Part shown: positions 9,359 to 17,728 of the stretch, one piece after another
Position numbering within the stretch: position 1 is the first letter of the stretch
Layout: every line of letters begins with the position of its first letter
Source of the DNA: Enterocloster clostridioformis
Lineage (GTDB): Bacteria; Bacillota; Clostridia; Lachnospirales; Lachnospiraceae
DNA: 64,000 nt
Reading direction: 5' to 3'
NCBI RefSeq assembly: GCF_020297485.1
Contig: NZ_JAIWZC010000002.1
Location: 248,001-312,000 of the forward strand
Notes under the pieces: model-generated
Told to the model about the DNA's origin: nothing
The model's input: the letters and a program-made list of their open reading frames with translations, nothing else
Database searches by the model: none
Position numbers and translations under genes: made by a program

Positions 9359-9502
9359 CTAGTATAACTCGATTTAAATAAGCTTACAATTTAAGCATTG
9401 GTAGTAATCTGATTTCTTGGCTTACGTGTCCGTGCTTTGGGCGCACGTTTCCCTTGGTTTTCAGGATAATAATGTAAACTTATTAAAATCGAGTTATACT
9501 AG
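9359..9502. mobile_element. MITE-like element, copy 1
   Basis: A 144-bp unit bounded by CTAG on both sides. Its terminal inverted repeats begin TATAACTCGATTT and stay alignable for about 30 bp. It encodes no protein. The same unit recurs at 16548-16691 with a single base difference. CTAG at both ends could be a 4-bp target duplication, as for YTAR-targeting transposases of the IS5 type, or the tip of the inverted repeat. A parent transposase is not in the window. Confidence 0.8.
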
Positions 9503-9535
9503 TACAAAACTTTTCCAGTTAACAATTAAAACCTA

Positions 9536-9925
9536 CTACTTTTTTGTCACAGAAATCACAGTTCCGGTGAATGCTTCTGTTTCTTCTAGTTTTCCTGTAT
9601 AAATCACAGAAACTGTATCCCCTTCTTTGACAGAAGACAATCCCTCTGGCTTTTCTCCCTCAAAGCTAATTGCATAATCAACTCCATTCTCATCAGTGAT
9701 AGTAAACATAAAATCCTTAATGTCGCTGATAATGCCTGTGATAGTCGACTCGTTTTCTGCAGCCATGTCATTTTCAGCAGAGGATGCATCCGATGTGCTT
9801 TCCGTCCTGGAAGTGCTAACCATCTGTGTGGACACTGCAGAGGATGTTGTCCTTTCCTGTGCAGAGCAACCTGTAGCTAACATCAGTGTTACACAAGCTG
9901 CAACTAATATACTCCTTTTTTTCAT
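9536..9925 (-). CDS. Small secreted lipoprotein
   Basis: The 129-residue protein has a lipoprotein signal: MKKR start, hydrophobic core and LATGC lipobox with C20 as the lipidation site. A Ser/Thr-rich linker follows, then an about 70-residue beta-rich domain (residues 60-129) of alternating polar and hydrophobic strands that resembles small OB-type folds. The SD AAGGAGG is strong. No enzymatic motif is seen and the role is unknown. The MITE lies immediately past its stop, and the left end of the mobilizable element is about 110 bp upstream of its start. Confidence 0.75.
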   Translation of the reverse strand: MKKRSILVAACVTLMLATGCSAQERTTSSAVSTQMVSTSRTESTSDASSAENDMAAENESTITGIISDIKDFMFTITDENGVDYAISFEGEKPEGLSSVKEGDTVSVIYTGKLEETEAFTGTVISVTKK

Positions 9926-10037
9926 GATTTAAAACCTCCTTGTCTTTTATAAATTCATAATATTAGACGTAATACATTTCAAAAAAGTTGCGACTTTTTA
10001 CTATTTTTTGAACAGTTAAAATGTCTATTTAGGTCAG

Positions 10038-10054
10038 TTTACAAGAGACTACAC
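10038..10054 (+). repeat. Left end half-site of the mobilizable element
   Basis: TTTACAAGAGACTACAC matches the complement of 16178-16194 at 15 of 17 positions. It lies at the point where AT-rich chromosomal sequence gives way to the GC-richer element. I interpret it as one arm of the recombined attachment site; the crossover dinucleotide is not defined. Confidence 0.6.
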
Positions 10055-10735
10055 GCAGACCGTGAAACGGGCTGCTAACAACAAACGGCGGTATGCTCCC
10101 GGAGAGGGCAGCATACCGCCTGTTTTGTTGTCTGGGGAATCCAAAGGGGCTTGCCCCTTGGCACACGACTTTGCGAAGCAAAGTGTAGTGTGTTATACGC
10201 TCTGTCGGCGTTGCCGTGAAAATGCCGTTGCCGCCGTGGAGGGCAACGGCATTTGAAGCGGCAGGAAAACAGGCTGTGCTTGCGGGGCGGGATGCCACAA
10301 GCGCAGGACTGTTTTCGCCAGCAGACAGGGCGTATATGAAGCCCCCGGCCCTCGCCCCCGCTTGGACATCGGGTCAAGTTAGCCCGATGTTGTGTATAGA
10401 CACTCGGCAAAAATAGCAGAACGGACGGCAACCGTCAAGGCTGAAATGAACGGGCTTACGCCCGACCTTGACCGCCGCCGCCCGTCCCGCTGAATGGGTA
10501 GACAAGACGGACAATCCCATACTGTGCTTGTCCGCCGTCAAAGTTATTTTGAGGCTGTCCGTTCTCTCAAAATTAGAGTGGGCGGGAAAGCCATTTTAGG
10601 GCTTTCCCGCCTTGATTACTCATAAGCAAAGACGGGCGAGGCTGTCAACGGCGGCGCTGTAAGCGCCGTTCATCTTGACCGTTGACTGGCTCGGCTGGCT
10701 TTGCTATCTCCCAGACGAGGAATTGTTGAAAGATG
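10055..10735. other. Non-coding left arm of the mobilizable element
   Basis: About 680 bp with no gene I can support on either strand. It holds a perfect 12-bp stem GGCGGGAAAGCC with a 7-nt loop (10581-10611) and a nested palindrome with outer arms GTCAACGG/CCGTTGAC (10644-10686) around GGCGC/GCGCC. Such hairpins could be terminators insulating the element or sites for mobilization proteins. Confidence 0.5.
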
Positions 10736-11266
10736 TTATAATGAAATCCAATATCTTTGTATTATTCCACTTTTACTTAAACCTACTGTATCAGAAATTT
10801 CGTTCTCCAACATCCCACCATTTTTAATAATCGTTCTTTGTGAAGCTACATTTCCTTTATCGCAGGTTAATAAAACCTTACTTTCTCCGAAGTCGCGACA
10901 AATGGGCAAAACCAGTTTTAGCATTTCAGACGCGTACCCTTTTTGCCTTTCTGATGGACGAATACTATATCCAATATTGCCCCCATAATTTTTAAGAAAA
11001 TCCGATAATGGGTGACGAAAATCAATCATTCCGACAAGAAATTTGTCACTTTGTCTTACCGCTAAAAACACTTCTGATGGAACATATCCAGTTTTATACT
11101 TTTTTCTTAATCTTCCTTCAAAATCAATCCATTCATCAAATGAATAGACATCTTCAAGTCCTGCACAACCGTCAAAGCTATCCCCATTTTGTGACATTTC
11201 TTCTTTGTATGACATTACTTGTTCTGCATAAAGTTTACATGGCCTAACTAACATCAATCCACACAT
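10736..11266 (-). CDS. GNAT family N-acetyltransferase
   Basis: The 176-residue protein has the GNAT fold signature: strands leading to FLVGMIDFRHP, then the acetyl-CoA pyrophosphate-binding motif RPSERQKGYASEML (Q/RxxGxG/A type) near residue 125, and the late N-x-ASQRT helix near 150. It transfers an acetyl group from acetyl-CoA; the acceptor is unknown. The ATG is preceded by GAGG at 9 bp. It is the only cargo-type gene of the mobilizable element and the last gene of its - strand group. Confidence 0.85.
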   Translation of the reverse strand: MCGLMLVRPCKLYAEQVMSYKEEMSQNGDSFDGCAGLEDVYSFDEWIDFEGRLRKKYKTGYVPSEVFLAVRQSDKFLVGMIDFRHPLSDFLKNYGGNIGYSIRPSERQKGYASEMLKLVLPICRDFGESKVLLTCDKGNVASQRTIIKNGGMLENEISDTVGLSKSGIIQRYWISL

Positions 11267-11301
11267 TACTTTTTACCTCGCAATTTCTCGATTGTCGCTC
11301 G

Positions 11302-12105
11302 CTATTTCCGTTTTCCCCGTTGCGGCACATAGCTTTTCGTCAACTCGGATTTTTGTACAATCCGGGTCAGCCATTGTTTTTCTTCCTCCGTCAGCTTGGT
11401 GTAGCGCAGTTTTGTCTGCTTACACAACACCATCAACAGGTGTTCCGCCCGACTGCCTTTGAAGTTCGCCACTTCCTCCAAATCCCGCTTGAGTTCGTCC
11501 ACAATGGTATTCTCCGGGGCGCTGTCGCTCCTGCCCCTGTGTGCTTCCCGTATGTCCTCCATAATAGCGTCTATGTCGTGATGTACCCGGCTGCTGAAAT
11601 AGTCGCCCTCCCGCACATGGGCGGCTTGCAGGACACCAGCGGTCTTGTCATGCTCCCCCGGCTGGTACTTCTCCATAATTTCGGCCCTCGCCACATCTAC
11701 CCATGCGTTCAAGTTCTGTATCTGTGTTGCGGCGATACCCTCAACATAAATCTGTATATCGGCCAGCAGCTTGACAAAATCCGGGTGCGCCGCCAGTTCA
11801 CAAAGCAAGGCGGTATCAATTCGCCCACTTTTCAGCAGGTCAATCATTTCATCACTCAAACGCAGGTCTGCAAGATCGGCGTTTGGGTGACTTTTTGTTT
11901 CGGTCAGCCCTAACAGATAATCAGCGGTCACGCCGTAAAACTTCGCCAGCTTGATAAGGGCATAGTGGCTGATGTCCTTGAAGTCGTCCGCTTCATAGCT
12001 GCCCAGCGCAGACTTGGAGAGTTGTGTCTGCTCCGCAAGCTGTTCCAGCGTCAGCCCACGCTCCACACGCAGGTCTTTCAAGCGTTCCTGTATTGTCAAC
12101 GCCAA
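11302..12105 (-). CDS. XRE-family transcriptional regulator of the mobilizable element
   Basis: The N-terminal 65 residues form a Cro/CI helix-turn-helix (LEQLAEQTQLSKSALGSYE, then YGVTADYLLGL). About 200 residues of helical C-terminal region without a recognised domain follow. I place the start at TTG 12105 because the AGAGGGGG SD sits 8 bp upstream; the GTG at 12114 abuts the SD. It likely represses element functions. Genes of this type often accompany MobV/serine-recombinase elements in Lachnospiraceae. Confidence 0.85.
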   Translation of the reverse strand: MALTIQERLKDLRVERGLTLEQLAEQTQLSKSALGSYEADDFKDISHYALIKLAKFYGVTADYLLGLTETKSHPNADLADLRLSDEMIDLLKSGRIDTALLCELAAHPDFVKLLADIQIYVEGIAATQIQNLNAWVDVARAEIMEKYQPGEHDKTAGVLQAAHVREGDYFSSRVHHDIDAIMEDIREAHRGRSDSAPENTIVDELKRDLEEVANFKGSRAEHLLMVLCKQTKLRYTKLTEEEKQWLTRIVQKSELTKSYVPQRGKRK

Positions 12106-12126
12106 TCTACACACCCCCTCTTATGC

Positions 12127-12540
12127 TTATTTCATGCTTTCTTGACACTCGCTGCACTCTCTGTCATGGATAGAAATGATACCTCCGCATTTGGGACAAG
12201 TATATTTCCCTTTCTGCTGTTCCATGAACCTTTCCAAACCGTGCTGACGAACAAACTCGCTGTTCTCCATAAGGCTCGCCTGATACCTTTTGTTGTAACT
12301 TTTTTCAAGGTTTTTAATCAGCTTGCAAGGATAATCGGGACATTCAAAACAATAGGACAGCCCTTTGCCCTTGATACAATCTTTTATCTTGCATTTGCGG
12401 CAGTGTTCCGGTTTGCCCATGTCGCTGTTCAAGCAACCGGCACACGGCTTTTTATGATAACAATGCTTATAGCAGACCAAACAGTTCATGCCGCAGGGGG
12501 CAAACATAGCCGTATCCATTTTTTCTGTTGGCATTTTCAT
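12127..12540 (-). CDS. DUF3795-like cysteine-rich protein
   Basis: The 137-residue protein contains many Cys pairs: CGMNCLVCYKHC near residue 16, CAGC, CRKCKIKDC, CFECPDYPC, and a C-terminal zinc ribbon CPKCGG...CSECQ (about 112-133). This is the pattern of DUF3795 proteins plus a zinc ribbon. The SD AAGGAGG lies 7 bp before the ATG. It is just upstream of the XRE gene and probably co-transcribed. The biochemical role of the family is unknown. Confidence 0.75.
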   Translation of the reverse strand: MKMPTEKMDTAMFAPCGMNCLVCYKHCYHKKPCAGCLNSDMGKPEHCRKCKIKDCIKGKGLSYCFECPDYPCKLIKNLEKSYNKRYQASLMENSEFVRQHGLERFMEQQKGKYTCPKCGGIISIHDRECSECQESMK

Positions 12541-12858
12541 GGCTCGCCCTCCTTGTCAGCTTACGGTTTCTTTCATTCTACCACAATTCCGAGAGCGTGG
12601 AAATAGTGTGTTTTCCAGCGGGATTTCCAACCTTTCGGATATACGGGACGGGCGGTCAAAAAAGTGTAGACTTGTGTTAGTTCATCGATGGACAAGCACA
12701 AGTGAATGACCGTCCGAAAGAGATATTACCGGCTGGGGAAGTACGCCGTGACCCCGCTTCTGGCCACTGTCCCGAAGTAGGGAGAGCGTACCAATGCCGG
12801 GATACGCCGCAGGAATGGGGTAGGAACGGCTTTCGGGGAAAACGGCAGTAAAGCGAAA
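12541..12858. other. Non-coding divergent region, candidate oriT
   Basis: About 320 bp between the divergent DUF3795 and VLP-type genes with no supported gene. It contains an inverted repeat ACTTGTG/CACAAGT (12670-12676 and 12697-12703) and is GC-rich nearer the mob genes. Position upstream of the relaxase operon makes it the best place for oriT and for the XRE operator. A specific nick site is not identifiable by eye. Confidence 0.35.
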
Positions 12859-12870
12859 ATGGAGGAACGC

Positions 12871-13272
12871 ATGAGCAAAAAAATACCAGGGATAGAGCGC
12901 ACACCGGGCGGCGGCTTGCCCCGCATGACCCCGGCGCAGCGCAGACGGGCAAACGCCCTCATTCGCAAAACCTGCTGCAACTACGATAACGGCAACTGCC
13001 TGTTGCTGGACGATGGGGAGGAATGTGTCTGCCCCCAGTCTATCTCCTATTCCGTCTGCTGCAAGTGGTTCCGCTGGGCAGTGCTGCCACAGGACAAGGC
13101 GCTGGAGGCGGAGATATTCCGCAGCGCCAGCGTGAAGCGGTGCGCCGAATGCGGGGCGGCTTTCGTCCCCCGTTCCAACCGGGCAAAATATTGTGAAGCC
13201 TGCGCCAGACGGGTACATAGGCGGCAGAAGAACGCCAGCGACCGGAAACGGCGCAGGGAAACGGACAAATAG
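12871..13272 (+). CDS. Cysteine-rich VLP-type mobilization-associated protein
   Basis: The 133-residue basic protein has a first cysteine set (CCNYDNGNCLLLDDG...CVCPQ, about residues 32-55) and a C-terminal zinc-finger-like set (CAECGAAFVP...YCEACARR, about 93-119). It matches what is usually called the cysteine-rich VLP protein in front of MobV relaxases. The start is ATG 12871 with GGAGG 5 bp upstream; the in-frame ATG 12 bp earlier overlaps that SD. It is probably a DNA-binding accessory of mobilization, inferred from position and composition. Confidence 0.75.
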   Translation: MSKKIPGIERTPGGGLPRMTPAQRRRANALIRKTCCNYDNGNCLLLDDGEECVCPQSISYSVCCKWFRWAVLPQDKALEAEIFRSASVKRCAECGAAFVPRSNRAKYCEACARRVHRRQKNASDRKRRRETDK

Positions 13273-13392
13273 GGGCTGACAAAAGCCCGTAAATCAAGGA
13301 CTTTTCCGGGCTGTTCGGGGCGGGGCTGTGTGTTTGTACGCCCCGCCCCCGAAACAGCCCCCAAACTGTCCGCAGGAGGGAGGATTGATAGA

Positions 13393-14334
13393 TTGCCGCA
13401 ATACGCAATCCTGCGATTTGCAAAGCACAAGGGCAACCCGGCAAGGCCGCTGGAAGCCCATCACGAACGGCAGAAAGAAAAGTATGCCAGCAACCCGGAT
13501 ATTGACACAGCAAAGAGCAAGTACAATTTCCATATCGTTAAGCCGGAGGGACGCTATTACCACTTCATTCAGAGCCGCATTGAACAGGCCGGGTGCAGGA
13601 CACGCAAGGACAGCACCCGGTTTGTCGATACGCTGATAACCGCCAGCCCAGAGTTTTTCAAGGACAAGCCCCCAAAGGAGATACAAGCCTTTTTCCAGCG
13701 GACGGCTGACTTTCTTATCCAGCGGGTAGGCCGGGAGAATATCGTGTCGGCGGTGGTACACATGGACGAGAAAACGCCCCACCTGCATTTGACCTTCGTT
13801 CCTCTGACACAGGACAACCGCCTGTGCGCCAAAGAGATTATCGGGAACAGAGCCAACCTCACAAAGTGGCAGGACGATTTTCACGCCTACATGGTAGAGA
13901 AATATCCTGACTTGGAGCGTGGGGAGAGTGCCAGCAAGACAGGCAGAAAGCATATCCCCACCCGCCTTTTCAAACAGGCGGTTTCCCTCTCCAAACAGGC
14001 AAGGGCGATTGAAGCGGCGCTGGATGGCATCAACCCGCTGAACGCAGGGAAGAAGAAAGAGGAAGCCCTCGCCATGCTGAAAAAGTGGTTCCCGCAGATG
14101 GAGAACTTTTCCGGGCAGTTGAAAAAGTACAAGGTCACGATTACCGACCTGCTGGAAGAAAACAAGAAGCTGGAAGCAAGGGCAAAGGCCAGCGAAAAAG
14201 GCAAGATGCAGGACACAATGGAACGAGCGAAGCTGGAAAGCGAATTACATAATATCCAGCGGCTCGTGGAGCGTATTTCCCCGGACGTGCTGGCGGAACT
14301 GAAACAACAACAGCAGTACGGAAAGGATAGGTGA
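13393..14334 (+). CDS. MobV-family relaxase (Mob/Pre)
   Basis: The protein is 313 residues from TTG 13393, which has a GGAGGGAGG SD 9 bp upstream and gives the family-typical opening PQYAILRFAKHKG. The N-terminal catalytic domain carries HMDEKTPHLHL near residue 120, the metal-binding histidine motif of Mob_Pre relaxases. The last about 100 residues are a charged coiled coil. It nicks oriT and pilots the strand during mobilization by a helper conjugative element. An upstream in-frame ATG would add 21 residues without an SD. Confidence 0.88.
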   Translation: MPQYAILRFAKHKGNPARPLEAHHERQKEKYASNPDIDTAKSKYNFHIVKPEGRYYHFIQSRIEQAGCRTRKDSTRFVDTLITASPEFFKDKPPKEIQAFFQRTADFLIQRVGRENIVSAVVHMDEKTPHLHLTFVPLTQDNRLCAKEIIGNRANLTKWQDDFHAYMVEKYPDLERGESASKTGRKHIPTRLFKQAVSLSKQARAIEAALDGINPLNAGKKKEEALAMLKKWFPQMENFSGQLKKYKVTITDLLEENKKLEARAKASEKGKMQDTMERAKLESELHNIQRLVERISPDVLAELKQQQQYGKDR

Positions 14335-14347
14335 TTTTATAGGCAAT

Positions 14348-14539
14348 ATGGAGCATATCAGATATAAAAAAGAAACAGAGGTCGTGACCTTTCAAGGGAA
14401 AGAAATCACGCTGGAAAATCTCTCCCCGGTATTCACCCCAGAGCAGGAAGCGGCGAACCGCCGGGAGTTGGAACAACAGCTTTATGAGGTGTTCCGCAAG
14501 TACGCCGACAAGCGGCGGGCAGCGGAAGCCGGGGCGTAA
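14348..14539 (+). CDS. Small conserved protein of mobilizable elements
   Basis: A 63-residue charged, mostly helical protein (ends ELEQQLYEVFRKYADKRR) 13 bp after the relaxase stop and 93 bp before the recombinase. Small proteins in this place are common in related elements and may act as recombination or mobilization helpers. There is no recognisable domain. Confidence 0.6.
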   Translation: MEHIRYKKETEVVTFQGKEITLENLSPVFTPEQEAANRRELEQQLYEVFRKYADKRRAAEAGA

Positions 14540-14632
14540 GGTTTTCCAAAGGCAACATTGATTTACGGGGCTGCTGGCAGTATAATAGTATTGTCAGCAG
14601 CTCCGTTTCTTTTTGAAGAAAAGGAGCGACAA

Positions 14633-16144
14633 ATGAACAATCGAATAGACGCGATTTATGCAAGACAATCGGTTGACAAAAAGGACAGCATTTCCATTGA
14701 AAGCCAGATTGAGTTTTGCAAATACGAATTGAAAGGCGGTAACTGCAAGGAATACACAGACAAAGGATACAGCGGCAAGAACACAGACCGCCCGAAATTT
14801 CAAGAGTTGGTGCGGGACATTAAGCGGGGCTTGATTGCAAAGGTCGTTGTTTACAAACTTGACCGTATCAGCCGTTCCATTCTGGACTTTGCCAACATGA
14901 TGGAACTGCTCCAGCAGTACAATGTGGAGTTTGTTTCCTCTACAGAGAAGTTTGATACCTCCACCCCGATGGGGCGGGCCATGCTGAATATCTGTATCGT
15001 GTTCGCCCAGCTTGAACGGGAAACGATACAGAAGCGGGTGACGGACGCTTACTACTCCCGCAGTCAGCGGGGCTTCAAGATGGGCGGCAAAGCCCCCTAC
15101 GGCTTCCATACGGAGCCTATCAAGATGGACGGTATCAACACAAAGAAGCTGGTGGTAAACCCGGAAGAAGCGGTAAATATCCGGCTGATGTTCGAGATGT
15201 ACGCAGACCCGGCAACCTCCTATGGCGACATTACCCGGTACTTTGCGGAACAGGGGATTTTGTTCTACGGCAAGGAATTAATACGCCCCACGCTGGCGCA
15301 GATGCTACGCAACCCCGTCTATGTGCAGGCAGACCTTGATGTGTACGAATTTTTCAAAAGCCAGGGGACGGTGCTTGTCAATGACGCCGCTGACTTCACC
15401 GGCTTGAACGGGTGTTACCTCTATCAAGGCCGTGATGTAAAGCCGGACAAGTTGCACAATCTCAAAGACCAGATGTTAGTGCTTGCGCCCCATGAGGGGA
15501 TTGTCCCGTCGGAAACATGGCTGGCCTGCCGCAAGAAGCTGATGAACAACATGAAAATCCAGTCCGCCCGAAAAGCCACCCACACATGGCTGGCAGGAAA
15601 AATCAAGTGCGGTAACTGCGGCTATGCGCTTATGAGTATCGTCAACCGGGTAGGCCGTCAATATCTCCGCTGTACGAAACGGCTGGACAACAAAAGCTGC
15701 GTCGGGTGCGGCAAGATTTACACCGCCGAACTGGAAACGGTAGTCTATCAGCAGATGGTAAAAAAGCTGGAAAGCCACAAGATGCTGACGGGCAGGAAGA
15801 AAGCGGCAAAGGCTAATCCTAAAATCGCCGCCCTGCAAGTGGAACTTGCCCATGTGGACGGCGAGATTGAAAAGCTGGTGGACAGCCTGACGGGGGCGAA
15901 CAATGTCCTGCTCTCCTATGTGAATGTGAAGATAGCGGAACTGGACGGGCGCAAGCAGGAACTTGTGAAGCGGATAGCGGACTTGACCGTGGAAGCCATC
16001 AGCCCGGAACAGGTCAGCCAGATTTCCGGCTACCTCGACACTTGGAACAGCGTATCCTTTGACGACAAGCGGCGGGTGGTGGATTTGATGATTACCACCA
16101 TAGCCGCCACAAGCGAAGCCATCAACATTACATGGAAAATCTGA
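14633..16144 (+). CDS. Large serine recombinase (TnpX/TndX-like)
   Basis: The protein is 503 residues from ATG 14633, chosen because AAGGAG lies just upstream and the catalytic domain starts at once. It has an N-terminal resolvase domain with nucleophile S12 in YARQSVD and the GRAMLNICIVFAQLERE helix, then the recombinase domain. A zinc ribbon follows (CGNCGYALMS...RCTKRLDNKSCVGCGKI, about residues 326-362), then a coiled-coil tail. It catalyses excision and integration of the element. A hairpin follows the stop immediately, and the element end lies about 35-50 bp further on. Confidence 0.93.
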   Translation: MNNRIDAIYARQSVDKKDSISIESQIEFCKYELKGGNCKEYTDKGYSGKNTDRPKFQELVRDIKRGLIAKVVVYKLDRISRSILDFANMMELLQQYNVEFVSSTEKFDTSTPMGRAMLNICIVFAQLERETIQKRVTDAYYSRSQRGFKMGGKAPYGFHTEPIKMDGINTKKLVVNPEEAVNIRLMFEMYADPATSYGDITRYFAEQGILFYGKELIRPTLAQMLRNPVYVQADLDVYEFFKSQGTVLVNDAADFTGLNGCYLYQGRDVKPDKLHNLKDQMLVLAPHEGIVPSETWLACRKKLMNNMKIQSARKATHTWLAGKIKCGNCGYALMSIVNRVGRQYLRCTKRLDNKSCVGCGKIYTAELETVVYQQMVKKLESHKMLTGRKKAAKANPKIAALQVELAHVDGEIEKLVDSLTGANNVLLSYVNVKIAELDGRKQELVKRIADLTVEAISPEQVSQISGYLDTWNSVSFDDKRRVVDLMITTIAATSEAINITWKI

Positions 16145-16166
16145 CGGGCAGCACACCTCCCGTCAG
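16141..16166 (+). terminator. Hairpin at the recombinase stop codon
   Basis: Perfect arms CTGACGGG/CCCGTCAG with a 10-nt loop overlap the recombinase stop. No clear T-run follows, so termination is likely but not certain. Confidence 0.5.
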
Positions 16167-16177
16167 ACCGTTACCCT

Positions 16178-16194
16178 GTGTAGTCCCTTGTATA
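16178..16194 (-). repeat. Right end half-site of the mobilizable element
   Basis: Read on the - strand this is TATACAAGGGACTACAC, matching the left half-site at 15 of 17 positions. Beyond it the sequence becomes AT-rich chromosomal DNA. Confidence 0.6.
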
Positions 16195-16335
16195 CTGTAC
16201 TTTAAGAATGTATAAACTTCATGAATATACCTGTTTTTGCATTTCATTAGTATCCATAAGGTAAATCCTGACCTCATAGTTCACCTCTTCCCTTAATCGC
16301 TCCCTTATTTCATTACATGCATGTCCAAAATCCTC

Positions 16336-16488
16336 CTATCTTTTAAAACGAACCCAGACCGTCCCCTCATACCTCTTCTCTTTATCAAAACAGCCCTTAG
16401 CAATATCGGGGCCACTGGCATGCTTCAATATGCATTTATTTTCATCAAAAGACTGGTAACAGTTCCTGCATTCTGTTGCATTGCACAT
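16336..16488 (-). CDS. Possible small cysteine-containing protein
   Basis: A 50-codon frame with cysteines at positions 2, 7, 10, 19 and 33 (MCNATECRNC start) and an acidic-basic tail ending VWVRFKR. The cysteine spacing looks protein-like and resembles the small Cys-rich proteins seen elsewhere in the window, but the SD (GGCGGAG) is poor and the frame is short. It lies between the mobilizable element and MITE copy 2. It may be the remnant of a longer gene interrupted by these insertions. Confidence 0.35.
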   Translation of the reverse strand: MCNATECRNCYQSFDENKCILKHASGPDIAKGCFDKEKRYEGTVWVRFKR

Positions 16489-16547
16489 CTCCGCCAAATT
16501 ATATATTGTCTTCTTGCATTCATACAGGGGTTGTCACACTTTTTCAT

Positions 16548-16691
16548 CTAGTATAACTCGATTTAAATAAGCTTACAATTTAAGCATTGGTAGTAATCTG
16601 ATTTATTGGCTTACGTGTCCGTGCTTTGGGCGCACGTTTCCCTTGGTTTTCAGGATAATAATGTAAACTTATTAAAATCGAGTTATACTAG
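16548..16691. mobile_element. MITE-like element, copy 2
   Basis: The same 144-bp CTAG-bounded unit as at 9359-9502 in the same orientation, with one substitution (GATTTATTGG here, GATTTCTTGG there). The different flanks show an independent insertion or a duplication by transposition rather than a local tandem copy. Confidence 0.8.
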
Positions 16692-16742
16692 TCCATATAA
16701 TATTATTATCTCGATAGAGAGATAAGAAAGGAGATAATTATA

Positions 16743-17033
16743 ATGACCGATGATAGAAATATTCATTGCCCAACAACATGTCCAAGGAGCTGCCCATGCC
16801 CGATTCTTTTGGAGATTGCTACCTCCATTGCTAACGAAGAACAGGCTCTTGCCTGCATATTGAATGCAGAGTGTGATAAAATAAGCAAGGTCGTTGCGGC
16901 TTATAGCGATTACGAAACCTTAGTGGCCATTGATACATCCGTTCAGTCTACACTGGACCGGATTATAAGCCTCGAGGGCGTATTAAAGGCAAAACTGGAT
17001 TCAATCATTCCATTACTGAACGATTGCATGTAA
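16743..17033 (+). CDS. Hypothetical small protein with Cys-rich N-terminus
   Basis: The 96-residue protein has a short Cys/Pro N-terminus (CPTTCPRSCPCP, residues 9-20) followed by an amphipathic all-helical part (residues 20-95). GAAAGGAG precedes the ATG at good spacing. Composition resembles small spore-surface or helical adaptor proteins of clostridia, but I do not recognise the family. It lies directly downstream of MITE copy 2 and ends before a perfect 14-bp hairpin. Confidence 0.6.
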   Translation: MTDDRNIHCPTTCPRSCPCPILLEIATSIANEEQALACILNAECDKISKVVAAYSDYETLVAIDTSVQSTLDRIISLEGVLKAKLDSIIPLLNDCM

Positions 17034-17094
17034 CAAGTCCGTAACAACCAGGTGGTCTCTCTTTATGAATTAAATAATATGTGTTAACCTCTCC

Positions 17095-17126
17095 ATATTC
17101 CGGAGGACTTAGGTCCTCCGGAATAT
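17095..17126 (+). terminator. Perfect 14-bp hairpin
   Basis: The arms ATATTCCGGAGGAC and complement are separated by TTAG. It follows the 16743-17033 gene by about 60 bp. The T-run is weak, so it is either a terminator or a stable RNA end. Confidence 0.6.
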
Positions 17127-17236
17127 AACTTCATTCATACCTTGGTATGCATTGGTCCTTATAACAATATAGATAACACCTCTTAATAGGCTTAAAATCT
17201 GAAGGATATCTTATCTATTATCTATATAAGGGCCAT

Positions 17237-17478
17237 ATGAAAATACGAGATAAAAGTGCTCTTATCATATCAATACTTATCCCATTAGCGGTTGGCACAA
17301 TGTCTGCATTATTTAGCGGAAATATGTCATCATACTCTATTTTAACTCAACCAGCTTTCAGCCCACCGGGATTTATCTTTCCTGTCGTATGGACAATACT
17401 TTATATACTGATGGGAGCTTCCTCATATATAGTTTATTCTTCAAATAGTCCCAATAAATCGTTAAGGAAAGAATCGAA
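17237..17478 (+). pseudogene. tspO: tspO 5' fragment, interrupted by an IS91-like element
   Basis: This encodes the N-terminal half of a TspO/MBR membrane protein: two hydrophobic segments and the family motif QPAFSPPGFIFPVVWTILY (about residues 38-56). The frame runs on into the inserted element for a few codons and stops at 17506. The remaining half is at 20006-20220. Both junctions show AATCGAA (17472-17478 and 20006-20012). Joining them restores one frame of about 149 residues, the normal TspO length. TspO binds tetrapyrroles and related ligands in membranes. The gene is disrupted here. Confidence 0.85.
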
Positions 17479-17483
17479 GGTGG

Positions 17484-17534
17484 TGCAAACGAAAAAGCAG
17501 CTTTGATATTTCGATAACTGCCCTTTCGTTTGCA
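17484..17534. repeat. Subterminal hairpin of the IS91-like element
   Basis: The arms TGCAAACGAAA and complement match over 11 bp and, allowing mismatches, extend outward to 23 bp per arm (17472-17546). It sits just inside the element end downstream of the transposase, the place of the replication-origin hairpin in rolling-circle transposons. Confidence 0.65.
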
Positions 17535-17728
17535 TCAGTTTCGATTTTTCCTGGTTGAACAAAGGCGCGTCCGGGTAGCCGTTATATATGGACTTTCAAT
17601 TTCCCCAGCCTTTTAGCGAAGTATACTGCATATGGATGCATGGCAGCCAGATTCGGCGTCCGGTGTCATGTTTATGGCATCAGAAATAAGCCTCCAAAGG
17701 AAGCTTAAAAAATATTCAGTTGCCTTTT

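Larger units (their letters stand above)
10038..16194. mobile_element. Mobilizable element with large serine recombinase (about 6.2 kb)
   Basis: Gene content (GNAT, XRE regulator, DUF3795 protein, cysteine-rich VLP-type protein, MobV relaxase, small conserved protein, large serine recombinase) is that of Tn4451/Tn5397-like mobilizable elements of gut Firmicutes. The ends are proposed from a 17-bp imperfect inverted pair: 10038-10054 and the complement of 16178-16194 agree at 15 of 17 positions (core ACTACAC). Inverted half-sites at the two ends are expected when a serine recombinase integrates a circle through a quasi-palindromic attP. The flanks have lower GC than the element. It lacks conjugation genes, so transfer would need a helper. 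Confidence 0.75.
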
